A stretch of DNA of 64,000 bases, from the NCBI GenBank assembly GCA_021018995.1, contig CM037585.1, positions 128,182,831 to 128,246,830 on the forward strand, given 5' to 3'. The position numbers and the translations under genes are program-made. Shown here in pieces: positions 34,076 through 45,731 of the stretch (position 1 is its first letter; every line of letters starts with the position of its first letter). The notes under the pieces were generated by a model. The model searched no databases and was not told where the DNA came from. It was given only the letters and a program-made list of their open reading frames with translations. The DNA is from Chloranthus sessilifolius. Its lineage: Eukaryota; Streptophyta; Magnoliopsida; Chloranthales; Chloranthaceae.

Positions 34076-37000
34076 AGCACTTCTCGGGTTCGAACCTTGA
34101 AACCCATCTTTTACATCAAAATTGAATCCTTTTAATCCTAATCTTTTACACACATCTAAGCAACCTATATTTAGTTAAATACATTGAAGAATTATATTAT
34201 TTACCTATTTAAATCGGCGATCTACTTGTAGATTGGATCGTCTTCTTCGTTAAATAAAAATGGTTTCTAAACCCAACTCGATTATCTCCGTGCTCCACGA
34301 TCACAACTAAGCCCACGAAATCGACGACAATCCTTCCACACACACTTCACACAAACTCACGCTACGATTTGTGGATCAAAACCCGCAATATCTTCGCAAG
34401 AAGAGGGTTTCAAAACCTCAAACGGCTCTAAATCTCACAAAACCATAACCAAACGTCGAAACCGACGGCAATCTTCCCCTTACACGGTCTCATAAATCTT
34501 CTTCATGTAAATAAAAGGCTCGGAGTATACAAATCCACAAGCTTTCCTCCTTCTTCCTCTTTCTCTCTTCCCTTTTTCTCTCTCTCTCTAAACCCAAACC
34601 CTCTCCTTTTTACAATCGAGTAGCTTCCCAGAGAAACATCCCCCTTTTCATTTAACTCATTAGGACTAGTTCCCATACAACTCACATACACCCCACTTTG
34701 GGTATATTACTTCCAATCCCAAGGATCTAGCTCCTTTGTAAAATCGGTATACCTAACTTGGGTGTTACCTCATAAAAATGATCTTTGATTCGATATGGGG
34801 CCTACACACCCAAAACATCTACCTATTGAATTTGGTGTTGAGCCAAAGAACCAACACGTGGTGTTTATGAAACCATCTAACGCTTAACACCTAGTCCAAA
34901 TCGGTCATTTTCCATTGAAGAACAAACCCAATTTAACTTACGTAAGTGATTTCACAAAAAATCAGGTACATGACCAATTGGGCACACACATCGAGGTATA
35001 CTGTTCATAGTCAAAATTTTCAGGATGTTATAAAATATTACTTTGATTCCCAAGGAGGTGGGTGCTAGAACTCTTGATAAATTTCTCCCTATATCACTTT
35101 ATAATTTTCTTTACAAGGTGATTTCAAAGATTATGGCTATCCGATTCTCTAAATGTCTTCCCTCTATTATTAGCCATAACCAGTCAGCTTTCATTAAGGG
35201 AAGAAGAATAAATGAAAATATTCTTCTTGCTCATGAGATAGTGCAGAAATTTCATCTTCAATCTGGACCATCCTATTTCTGCTCCAAAATTGATTTAAGA
35301 AAAGCTTATGATAGGGTGAATTGAAACTTTATTCTTTCCTTACTAAATCAAATTGGATGCAATGACATGTGGATTAATTGGATCAAGGAATGCTTAACCT
35401 CTCCAAAAATTTTCGTTTTTATTAATGGCTCGGCTCATCGTTATTTTCCTAGCGAATGTGGGTTGCGACAAAGGGACCCAATATCACCTTATCTCTTCAC
35501 CTTGGTTATGGAAGCCTTCACATGCATTCTTGAAGATCGGATATCAAAAGGAGAAATCAACGCTCCTTCTTTCCTAAAATCCCCTTCGGTATCTCATCTT
35601 TTATTTGCCGATGATATTCTTTTATTCTCAAATGATTCTATTGAATTGGAAATGGGTATCAGAAAACTCCTAAATGACTTTCACTTAATATCGTGTTTAC
35701 AAGCTAATGATAATAAAAGTTGTGTGTTTTTTAGTGTAGCTTGCAAGAACAAGGAGGAAATCATTCGAAATCTCCGCTTTGTAGAAGGGCCTCTCCCCAT
35801 AAAGTACTTGGATTTGCCTCTGTTTTCTACTAGGATGACTTATGCTCTCTGCCAACCTTTGATTGACCGTATTCAAAAGCGTCTTGAAGGGTAGAAGGTT
35901 GCTCTCCTCTCATATACTGGCTGACTTCAACTGATTAAGGCTATACTTAATAGCCTTCAACTTTATTGGAGTGCTTCCTTTTATCTCCCTCGTCGGGTGA
36001 TCAAGAAGAAAGAGATGATGTCTACCAGTTTCCTTTGGTGTGGACCCTCTCTTTCTAGATCATTGCATCCCATTAGTTGGACCAAAGTTCGCAGACCTTT
36101 TGAGGAAGGTGGATTGGGTCTTAGGAAAATTATAGATTGGAGCAAAACTGGCTTGGTTAAGTTATTTTGGAATTTGGCCTCAAACAATGAATCACTATGG
36201 TCTCAATGGACCAAAGCTAGGTACGTTGGAAACGGAGATCTCTGGAGTTGTGTGAAGCCAAATGATTGCTCTTGGGTTGGGGTGGTATTCCAAAAGTTCG
36301 AGAAGATTCTATGAGACACGTTCGCATTATTATTGGGGATGGATCTTCTACCTTTCTTTGGCGAGATCCGTGGCTTGAAAGGGGGTTCAATTGTTGCACA
36401 ATATGGCTATCGAACTATTCATCAATTTGACAGCCACCCGAATGCTTTAGTTAGTGATTTGGTTGAAAGTAATAGACGGAAAGAACCGAGTTTCATCACG
36501 TATAGAATGCAAAAAGTTTGGGATAAAATATCAAAGGAGCCTATCCCAAGTGGGAATGTCAAGGACCGTATTGCCTGGACACCTTCTAGTTCCAGTAAAT
36601 TCACCTTTCAAAGTGTTTGGAATGCAATGAGAGTTCTTAGTAATAAGTTTATTTGGAAGAATATGATCTGGAATAGGTACAATAATCTGAGGTATTCCTT
36701 TATAACTTGGTTGGCCATTAACCAGAAATTGCTTCATGATTCTCCCTTCAAGATGTGTTCTATGTTGGTCATCCGGAGAGGATAACAATCATATATTTTT
36801 TCAGTGCTCTTACTAGAGTTGGGTATGGAGGTCTGCTCTTGCTTGGTGTAATTGCTGGATTCCTCCTACTATAGGAACTATTGAAGTTGAAGTGGGCAGG
36901 GTCATGAATTCTTACATGAAGAACATGTTCCTTATTGATGTGTTGAGCGTTTCTTTTAATGCATCAGTGTATTTTCTGTGGCAAGAACAAAATTTGAGGA

Positions 37001-38004
37001 TTTTTGAAAACAAACAAACTCATTTGTGACAGCCCAGATTATCCCAACCTAAAATTTGGAGATTTTTTTATTTTTTTTATTTTTTTATTTTTTATTTTTT
37101 TTATACTTTACACCAAAACCAAATGAGAAAATCCGGACCGTCAGATCGTATATCACAATCTGATACAGAACACTAGGCACATCCATATGCATACGGAAAT
37201 CAAAGCAAGGTTATGTAATTATCATGAACAAAACTCCAATTCTAATATCTAATATGTACTGAACTAAACAAACGCCAGTGATGACTAACCATCACCAACA
37301 GTAGTGTACCATGCATGTATAATAGCATGGAAGTACCAACCTCGAACTTACCAAGATCCACAATGCACTAAATCTACGATCCCAAAACAGAGTACAAATC
37401 CTTATGCGGAAGCTCCTTTTTCTTTAAGTATGTAGTCTGGCCCTCCTCAAAGCTACACCTGTGACGTATAGTCGGGGTGAGCTAACATCCAAGCTCAATG
37501 GAGAAAACTAATGCCAATATACATCTCATCACATGCATAGATTCAAAGACAAGATCAAAATATTTTCTTATCAAGGCTAAAACTGATTTCAAAGGCATTT
37601 CTTATCAAAATTGAAACTGAGTTCAAAGGCATTTTCTTATCCAAATTCAAAACCAATTTCAAAGGCAAACTGATTTCAAAGATGTTTTCTTATCAAAATC
37701 GAAACTGATTTCAAAGACATTTTCTTAATAAAATTGAAACTGACTAATCTCTTATCAGAAGCATATTTCTTATTTTCGATTTACTGAGTTTGAATCACAT
37801 TCATTTACATGTCTTACATATTCTTACCTGACTTACTCACATGTCTTACATATTCTTACTTTGCTTACATATATGTTTTATACATTCTTACTTGGTTTAC
37901 TCACACATCTTACACATTCCTTACTTATCTTACTTACAAGTCTTGCACATTCTTACTTAGCTTACTTATATGTTTCACACTTTCTTACTTCGCTTACACA
38001 ATTC

Positions 38005-38495
38005 GATTCACGGATATCCCGCCGTGCCGATTCGATTCACGAAGACGTGTCGATTCAATTCAAACACTCACTTGCATAGCTTACATTGTCACATAGTTTA
38101 CACAATTGATTCACGGATATCCCGTGCGTTAGGTTCGATTCACTGAGGCTGCCCATTCCGATTCACGGTTAGCCGTGCCGTGATTCGATTCAGATATCCC
38201 GTGCGTTCGATTCATGGATTTAACCGCCATGGGATTCGATTCACGGTTAGCGCCGTGCGGTTCGATTCACGGATATCCGCCGTGCGGTTCGATTCATGGG
38301 TTTAACCGCCATGCGGTTCGATTCACGATTAGCCCGTGCGATTCGATTCCGCCCTAGCGGCCCACAAGGTATCATATAATCCGCCCATAGCGGTCCACAC
38401 ATGCACATATAATCCGCCCATAGCGGTCTACGATGTTATATAATCCGCCCTTAGCGGTCCACAACACACTTATAATCCGCCCATAGCGATCCACT
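38005..38495. repeat. Minisatellites in LTR-b
   Basis: Units of CGATTCACGGATATCCCGCC type (38005-38345), followed by about five units with AATCCGCCCATAGCGGTCCA (38345-38495). Confidence 0.88.
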
Positions 38496-39299
38496 TAAAA
38501 TTTTCTTAACTTATGGTTCGATTTGGATTTAAATTTATATACAAATTTGATTTGGATTCAATTCAAAGTTCACATTTGCTTCCTTCAAATTTAACTTAAG
38601 GTTCGATTCAAAACTTGCAAAACACACATATGATGTTCAAGACTGAAATTCCTTACATGATTTTCGAAGGCTATATAAAAGGTTCAAAACAAAGATCATT
38701 TCTTGATTCGATACGTCAATAATTTTTAAAACAGCTACTATGTCAAAGATTCGATAATTCAAAGCTTTCGAGCATTTCAAACAATCAAAATATTCAATCA
38801 AATATTTGAGTTCAAAGATCTAAAGTTTCCATTACAAGGATTTCAAATACTAATTCATTTCAAAACAAAACTTATCATCTTTCATTCGATCATATCAAGC
38901 ATCTATGAAATCAAATCAAAATGCAATTGCGTATGAAATTTTCCCCACCTTAACCTCGAAACTGCGCAAAGCCAAGCAATGCCCTATCGATGGCTTTCCT
39001 CCCTCAATCTACATCACAAATATATGATGATGTATCAAGGATCAACACTAATCACTAATAACTTAGACTATTTAAGTGTTTTCTAAAAAATTGAGTCGGA
39101 ACGGGCAAGTTCGCGCCAACACAGAAATTGATGTAACCTTTCTCCTAAATTTTTACCTTTAAAAATTTAGATTCATAAGTTTGTCAAAACACAAACATTG
39201 TAGATCTCTTTGTTATCTTTCCAACGCCTCAAGAATCGCATCAATCGGAGGTCGGAGTAGAAAGTTATGGTCAAAATACTAAGCGATCGGCAACTCAGA

Positions 39300-39840
39300 C
39301 AAAATCGACTAATCGATTTTCAAAATCGATTAATCGATTTTCCAAAGTCAATTGATCAATTTTATCTCGATTGATCAATTTTCAAAGAGCCAAAAATCTT
39401 TTTCACTATTTGAGACCAGTCGATTAATCGACCCAATTTCGATTAATCGAAATTCAAAAATCGATTAATCGATTTTACTCGATTAATCGGTTTCGTTTTT
39501 CGACAAAATTAGAAATTTACCTAACTTATTACTAAATTTTGACCTTTAAAACGATTGATTCACAAGTTGGTCAATTCATGAAAGTTGTAGGTCTTTCTGT
39601 CTTCTTTCCAACGCAATAAGAATCACGTCAATCCGAATTCGGCACAAAAAGTTATGGCTGAAATACTACAGTAGTGTCAGTAAGCCCAGGCAAACTCGAT
39701 TAATCGATTTTCAAAATCGATTAATCGAATTTCAAAATCGATTAATCGAAATTATCTTCGATTAATCGATTTCGGGGAGTTCTTCTTGAATTTCTCTCTT
39801 GTGAAAAACTCGATTAATCGAGTTTCAAAATCGATGTCGA
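39300..39840 (-). repeat. TCGATTAATCGA palindrome array in LTR-b
   Basis: Blocks of AATCGATTAATCGATTTT and TCGATTAATCGA, densest at 39300-39490 and 39690-39840. Confidence 0.92.
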
Positions 39841-41110
39841 GTTTGGCGGTTTCGAGCACTTCTCGGGTTTGAACCTTGAAACCCATTTTTTTCATCAAAA
39901 TTCAATCCTTTTGATCCTAATCTTTTGCACACATCTAACCAACATATATTTAATTAAATACATGGAAGAATTACGTTATTTACCTCTTTAAATCGGTGAT
40001 TTACTCGTAGATCGGATCGTCTTCTTCGTTAGATAAAAAGGGTTTCCAAACCCACCTCGATCATCTCCGAGCTTCACGATCACAACCAAACTCACGAAAT
40101 CGACGACAATCCTTACACACACTTCACATAACTCACGCTATGATTTGTCGATCAAAACTCATGATCTATTCGCAAGAAGAGGGTTTCAAAACCTCCAAAC
40201 GGCTCCAAAACCCACAAAAGCAAAACCAAAAGCCGAAACCGACAACGATCCTTCCCTTATACGATCTCACAAAACCTTTTCCACGCAATCACAAGGCTTG
40301 GAGCATACGAATCCGGCGATTCTTCCCCTTTCTTCTTCCTTCTCTCTTCAAAACCCAAACCATCAAACTCTTGCAACCGGTTAAGGCTTCAAAAGGAAGC
40401 TAGCCCCTTTTTTTTTTTTTTTTTTTTTTAACTAAAAAGGCCGGCTCTCTTGCAAAACACATACACCCATTTTGGGTGTTAGTCTTATCTAAGGACCTAG
40501 TTTTTCGCGTGAAACGGGTGTACCTAATTAAAGTATTATCTATTATATAAATGATCCCTTGGTTCAGTGTGGGGCCTGTACACCCAAACTACTTATCAAT
40601 CGGACCCGGTGTTAAGCCAATACGCACCACCACGGTGTATGAACTTGGTTCTAAAAATCTCATACGAGCTCAAACAGACCTAAAATGATCTCATTTGAAA
40701 AATCTAAGCGGTGACATGTTTCTTAACAGACATGCACCCGATCATGACCTATAGTTGGCCCAACTAGCCCAATGTCTGATTGGCCCAATTAGTCAAATAA
40801 GCTATTTAACCATTACTAAACTTTCATTCTCTCTCTCGAACCAAAATTATAAGAAAAATAAATTCTCCTGCCTTTATTTTCATTTATAACCAACCTAAAC
40901 TTAGGTGTTAAGCTAGTACGCCATAACTAGGTGTATACAATTCATCCAAAGGTCCACACGCGAGTCTAAACCAATCTTTATTATTTTTTTTTTTCCACTT
41001 AAGACTTAGCCCAACTAACTTAATTATTTTCACCATGTCGGGTACGTGATCAGTCGGGCACGCACACCGAGGCATATTGTTCAAAGGTCGAAATTTTTCA
41101 GGATGTTACA

Positions 41111-41150
41111 TTCTTCCCACCTTAAAGAATTTTCGTCCTCGAAAATTGGC
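41111..41150 (-). other. Polypurine tract and adjoining 3' internal sequence of LTR-b element
   Basis: On the minus strand TTTTCGAGGACGAAAATTC, then AAGGTGGGAAGAA, then the LTR start TGTAACATCC. This is the usual 3' end of plant chromoviruses of this type. Confidence 0.75.
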
Positions 41151-42029
41151 GTATTTCTTGTTGAAGAGGTATAGATGCTTATTAGTCCTAAACAAGAGTA
41201 ATCTTACTCTCCTTAAGAGTCAATACTTTTCAAGAGTCAATGATTCAATGTCAACGCAATTAGTTAGGGTTATTACATCATTAGAGAGAGATTCTTAAGA
41301 GAGTGGAAGGGGTGCTTTAAAATAGTCTTCATCATTACAAGATTGAAGAGGAATCACAAGTAATTTCTCTGAACATTGCTAATAGTTGGGGGATTGAAAC
41401 TACTTAATCTAGGTTGTGGTATTGTGTTTTAGTTTCTTTTGGCTCAGGTGAAAGTTGTATTGGACCTAGGGGTGATGGCGATGCCGAAGTTCCTAGTGAT
41501 CTAGTATAACTTTTGCTTGTTAGTGTTTTGTACTCTATCTTTGTACTATATTTTCTCTCTTTTCTAGTTAATGATAGGGTGAGGCCCCATAGAACCTCTA
41601 GCTTGCATATAAAAATAAATAATCAAGAGCTAGAATTTGCTAAAGATTTGTGAAATTCCTAATTTCTAATTTAGAAATTAGAGAAATTAAGTCTAAATAC
41701 CCTTGGAGTTCTCCTTTATTTACTTGAAATGTCATTGTTCCATACAAGGCATATATACTTAAGTAAATGTGTTAGTTATGTTGCTCTCCTTGGATTTTAA
41801 GGTCCAAGTTTGACTTGATTTATTGATCACCACCATGATGATCATCAAAATCCATTCCATTGAAGATGATCTCCACATCATCACCTAGGTTCAGTCCCAA
41901 TTCGGGTAATTTCTCGGGTCAGGATCAGTCACCAGGCAGTCCGGGTTCTCACATGTGGTTCAAGATGTTGGGTGTGGGGCTGATTTAATTACTACCACAC
42001 CCATCCAATTTAATGTAGTGTCCTATGGG

Positions 42030-44190
42030 TAGGGCAGACCCACTTAAGGCCTACCGTGGGCATATGCCCACGGTGAGTTTACAAAAATAATAATAATTTA
42101 GTTTTATACTTTTATTTCCCACTTACATATTTTATTTTATTTTTATTCATTAACTATCTAAAAGCAAAAGCAACTCAGGCTACTCAGCATCCCTATTCCT
42201 TTTTTTTTTTATGAAACTTTTATTCTTTTCATTAGAAATGGAGAACGGTTACAAACTGGAAAATAAGTAACCCCATATGGACGGTTACAGAGTAGAGGGC
42301 CACAATCCAATGAGTGATAGTTACAATCACTAGCATTAAAATAAATTAAATGGAATCCAAGATCCATCGAACAACGACACAGAATTCAAGGACCTTCAGA
42401 GTAAGGTAAAAATTTGAGAATCCATCACCATCCTGAACATCCGTCGGTAACCGACTCCGAAGATCCACCTGAAGAGACGCCACCACCATCGGTAAACTCA
42501 CAATCCACAAAAACTCTCACCACGTTGGAAACGGGGGCAACAACCGACTAAAAGATTCACACATAGCTTCAACTGAAGCTTTTAAATAATGCCTCATGGC
42601 GTATATATAGTGCATGTGTTCGCGCAACAATGAAGCCACCAATACGTCGGTAAAACCTGTGACCAAAACCGTTTCAAAAACGAGTATGGACTGTAATGCC
42701 TTCATAGAGGCGATCTCCTCGGAAAAGAAAACTCTCACTAAGAAGAGGATAAAACTCCTATATTCTAACCCTAAAATAAAGAAAAACAAGGAGAGAATAA
42801 TGGAGCGCCGAAGTTTCAAGCAAAAGACGACTCCCAAAGGATCGATTTACTGTTTCATAAACGAGTATGGACTACAATGCCTTCATAGAGGCAATCTCCT
42901 CGGAAAAGATGACTCTCACCAAGAAGAGGATAAAACTCCCATATTCTAACCCTAAAATAAAGAAAAATAAGGAGAGAATAATGGAGTGCCGAAGCCTTAA
43001 GCAAAAGACGACTCCCAAAGGATCAATTCATTGAAAACATAAAGGAAAATAGATGGAAAGGGATTAAATCCCCCCTTCCCACCCCCTCCCATAAATCATC
43101 TTTTTCCCACACCGACTCTCAAAATCACGTTTCAAAAAATTAAAATATTGTTAGCATCCCTATTACTAAAACCCATATTTTATTCTTTTTTTATCCATTA
43201 ACTATTTAAAAGAAAAAGCAACTCATGCTACTCAGCATCCCTATACCTAAAACCCATATTTTATTCTTTTTTTTATTAAAACAACTCAGGCTACTCAGCA
43301 GCCCTATACGGCTATACCTAAAACCTACTTAAACTCAAAGTCAACCAACTACAAAAGGAAGCAACAACGTCTGCATCCCTTTCTCCTGAGAAGAACACAA
43401 AAACCCTATTAAACTCTCTCTTCAGCTCTCCCTCATCAGTCATCTGACACTTACTTAAATATCTCTCTAAGCTTCCAACGGAATGGACTCCCAACGGCGA
43501 CAGGCGACGGGCGTTGGCCGACGGTCAAAGTGCAATGGGCGAAGGGCAATCAGCGATGACAAACACGTGACTGTTTTCGGTAAACAATCAACCCTATTTA
43601 TCATTGAATATAATCTATCTCCTCTCTCTCTCTCTCTCTCTCTCTCTTCTTCTTCATTTTTAAGGATTGTTTAGTTTCTTTAAAGGCTTAAAGCCTATTT
43701 CAATCCCTAAAAAATCCTATTTCAATAAACCCATATTGAATTTCTAATACTTCTACCCTATTTATTTAGGGTAAACCTTAGATTCTTCTTAGGAATATCC
43801 AATCAAGTATTAATAGTATTTTAGAAACTTTCTTTAAACCTCATTTTAATTCATAAAAACTCAATTTCAATTCCTAAAAAACCTTATTTCAATAAACCCC
43901 ATTTCAATAGCACTGATAATGATACGATCATCAATCACTTTCAAAACATGAGAAAGCGTAGAGGACAATTGCATTAAGTGTACGCTAGAATTTTTTGGTA
44001 ATTTGAATGATATATCATTGTAAAGGTCAATTTATTGAGTTACTTTTTGTAAGTGAATGGTCTTTGGATACCAATGATTTAATGAGATACATATCTTTAT
44101 AAGCTAAATCAAAATATATGTGATGTTTTTAATTTTAAATATGAATTAATTTTATGCCCACCATAAAGAAAAATCCTGGGTCCGCCACTA
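42030..44190. mobile_element. Non-autonomous hAT element in the H1 LTR (2161 bp)
   Basis: The left end TAGGGCAGACCCA and the reversed right end TAGTGGCGGACCCA form the inverted repeats. The TSD CCTATGGG is perfect at 42022-42029 and 44191-44198. Inside are three copies of an about 85-bp unit (AGCAACTCAGGCTACTCAGC) at 42110-42197, 43165-43253 and 43254-43330, a (TC)n run at 43619-43648, and a retroposon. No transposase seen. Confidence 0.88.
42198..43152 (-). mobile_element. Poly(A)-tailed retroposon inside the hAT element (955 bp)
   Basis: A perfect 12-bp TSD AGCATCCCTATT flanks it (42186-42197, 43153-43164). A poly-T run at 42200-42210 is the poly(A) tail of a minus-strand copy. It contains a 181-bp tandem duplication (about 42672-43033; ACGAGTATGGACT at 42680 and 42861). 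The 106-codon frame at 42517-42837 has no recognised similarity. It could be a SINE, a 5'-truncated LINE or a processed transcript. Confidence 0.75.
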
Positions 44191-44352
44191 CCTATGGGTG
44201 CCATTAGAAATAATATTTTCCCATCGAGCTACAGGTGGGTGCTCAACATTTTTAGGTGAACCTGGCCTCAGGCTGTCACTTGGTGCAATTAGGTCTTGTC
44301 AAGCCTCAGTCAACTAGTTGACTATCTAAGGTTTTGAGGGGTAGGTGTTACA

Positions 44353-44378
44353 TTATCACCTCCTAAAAAAAGATTTTG
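44353..44378 (-). other. Polypurine tract of H1
   Basis: On the minus strand CTTTTTTTAGGAGGTGATAA abuts the LTR start TGTAACACC; the preceding CCAAGGACAAAA is typical for this place in gypsy elements. Confidence 0.75.
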
Positions 44379-44393
44379 TCCTTGGAGTCGGAA

Positions 44394-45731
44394 CTACCAA
44401 AAGTGTTCTGGAATACCTGATACGTTCATTGAAGTCTCGGTTTCAGTAATAAGGGCAGCGAGCTTGTTGATGTCTACTCTGATTATCCTCAGGATTTCTT
44501 CGCTCTGCCCCAATTCGATTGTTTCTTTCATTAAATGCCATTTGCATGTGTGAATCCTCATCTTGATCGCATCCATTTGTCATACCGTTTCGCGCTTTCC
44601 TAATGGGTTTCGCCTGAGAAGAGAAATTCAGATGGACAAGACATGTCTCTCACTAGTTGGTTGGTCGATTTAGTGTCGAGATACCGAATCAATGCTTTGT
44701 GCAGTGCACATTGGTAGAAGAAAAGAAGTTCTTCTCGTTCTAGCATTTTCTTCTTACATTCCAGTTCAGTCAAAGTCACGAGGGGGATCATAGTGCTTTC
44801 GATCTATGGAAACATCAGTTACACTAATTCTTAATGTGTGTTTGTTATAGGGATAGCGTAACAATCAGCGAATAACGCAAATTGCATATGTAGATAAATA
44901 GAGTTTTATCAAACTCACATATTACGAGCAGTCAGAACTAACAGTCTTTATCTTTCAATCATACAGTCATAGTTTATACCTTCCTTTTTCTTACGTAGGG
45001 ATTGCTCATACAAGCGAATGAGTTGTTGACCCTGGTTCAAGCGGGCTTTGATTTGGGCGCACACAGTTTCTTCCATGCATTGGAAGTGAACTTTCCACTC
45101 TTGGCGAATTTCTAAATTAATTAATGTTGCATCTAATTTCAGCCGGTATTTTCCCGTACAGGCCAAATGAGTTGAGAGGAATTGCTCCAAGGTGTATTTC
45201 TCTCCTTTGATTTTGTACATTTTCTATTGGATGTGTGCTAGCATGCCTTTTTTATCTTTTATTTGTTGCATATACATTCGTTCATACCTACCCATCAATT
45301 TTCTCCCTTGTTGAATCTCGCTGAGTCTCGGAAATTTGAGCATAGGCTTCCATCTGTAGGAAGTCTACTTTTAGTTATTTGTTGATTTTCTTATTTACTT
45401 TTAAGAAAATTGCGAACAATACATTAGTTAGTGCGCATTCAAGTGATAATTCATAATTCAAGAAAATTTTCATACTATTCGAAACAAGTCTTTCTGCTCA
45501 TAATTAATAACCATACATCAAGGCACAAAACAAATAACAAAATCCTAAATACTATTTCTACTCATCCAAAGTAGAAATTTTGGCCTGCAGCCTCTCTATA
45601 TCCGTAGATATGCGACGAAGGCTTTTCTCGACCTTAGTCAATTCCTTGCGGTCGTAAGCATAGTTGTTCTCTATGCGGTTCAATTCGGCAAGGATTCAGG
45701 CGCTCATTGGTCTATCGTTTAAGGGAACGCT
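44394..45731 (-). pseudogene. H1 extra coiled-coil reading region, 3' segments
   Basis: Four minus-strand segments look coding: 45726-45558 (LAELNRIENNYAYDRKEL..., heptad-like, ends at a stop), 45353-45292 (MEAYAQISETQRD, with acceptor CTACAG before and donor GTAGGTATG after), 45220-44948 (TLEQFLSTHLACTGKYRLKL...), and 44803-44394 (acceptor TTCCATAG; MLEREELLFFYQCALHKAL; one internal stop). Lys/Glu/Leu-rich, likely helical coiled coil. No similarity recognised. Splice-like signals between segments suggest a multi-exon arrangement. Confidence 0.5.

Larger units (their letters stand above)
31304..35032 (-). mobile_element. Solo LTR (LTR-a, 3729 bp) in the LINE
   Basis: The plus-strand edges are TGTGACAGCCCGG and ...CAGGATGTTATA; the terminal CA is mutated to TA on the right. 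The TSD AAATA is perfect at 31299-31303 and 35033-35037. Removing LTR and one TSD restores the LINE frame at NAT...LIPKE. Contains the palindrome array 33590-34075, repeats of ATAATCCGCCCATAGCGGTC (32461-32690), GATATCCCGCCGTGCCGG-type repeats, and the stem-loop at 31678-31694. Confidence 0.93.
30898..37024 (+). pseudogene. LINE ORF2 (reverse transcriptase), broken
   Basis: Before the solo LTR: APGPDKFPAEFFTTFWDIVG (about 31173-31232) and GKLLQEVNAT. After it, from about 35040: IPKEV, LPISLYNFLYKVISKIMA, NQSAFIKGRRINENILLAHE, SKIDLRKAYDRVN (stop at 35322), GLRQRDPISPYLFTLVMEAF and LLFADDILLFS with FADD intact (35604-35615). Further C-terminal parts follow at 35997-36314 and 36333-36785 in shifted frames, including SFLWCG and WTPSSSSKFTFQSVW, typical of the plant LINE C-terminal region. 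Confidence 0.92.
37025..41277 (-). mobile_element. LTR-b with 167-bp tail, inserted in the LINE
   Basis: The TSD TCATT is perfect at 37020-37024 and 41278-41282, and the LINE resumes right after. The main part is an LTR (37025-41110, 4086 bp) with edges TGTGACAGCCC and CAGGATGTTACA, about 80% like LTR-a by eye. The last 167 bp (41111-41277) hold the reversed polypurine region (CGAGGACGAAAATTC, AAGGTGGGAAGAA) and end in a different terminus, TGTAATAACCC on the minus strand. So this is a 3' LTR plus a scrap of internal sequence rather than a clean solo LTR. Confidence 0.8.
30872..41621 (+). mobile_element. 5'-truncated L1-type LINE, interrupted by two LTR elements
   Basis: A perfect 13-bp TSD, ATCAAGAGCTAGA, lies at 30859-30871 and 41622-41634. 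The element starts inside ORF2 (a GDRNT motif lies near 30900), continues at 35033 after a solo LTR, then at 41278 after a second LTR insertion, and ends with AATAAAT-type A-rich sequence at 41621. Net length is about 2.76 kb. Many stops. Confidence 0.9.
26522..44352 (-). repeat. 3' LTR of H1, interrupted (about 4.9 kb net)
   Basis: On the minus strand it starts TGTAACACCTACCCC directly after the polypurine tract and appears to end ...GGGCTGGGGGGTGACACA at 26522. The hAT element (42030-44190) and the LINE (30872-41621) interrupt it. Near its 3' part AGCTC...GAGCT (26890-26913) stands where other LTRs here have the shared stem-loop. The left border is less sure than the right. Confidence 0.6.

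Noticed and set aside
37809..38096. Plus-strand frames rich in Tyr/Thr/Leu
   Set aside because: Translate the short repeats (CTTACTTATCTTAC type) of LTR-b.
41111..41277. Full gypsy interior right of LTR-b
   Set aside because: Only the polypurine region and little more is present; the LINE resumes at 41278 after the TSD.
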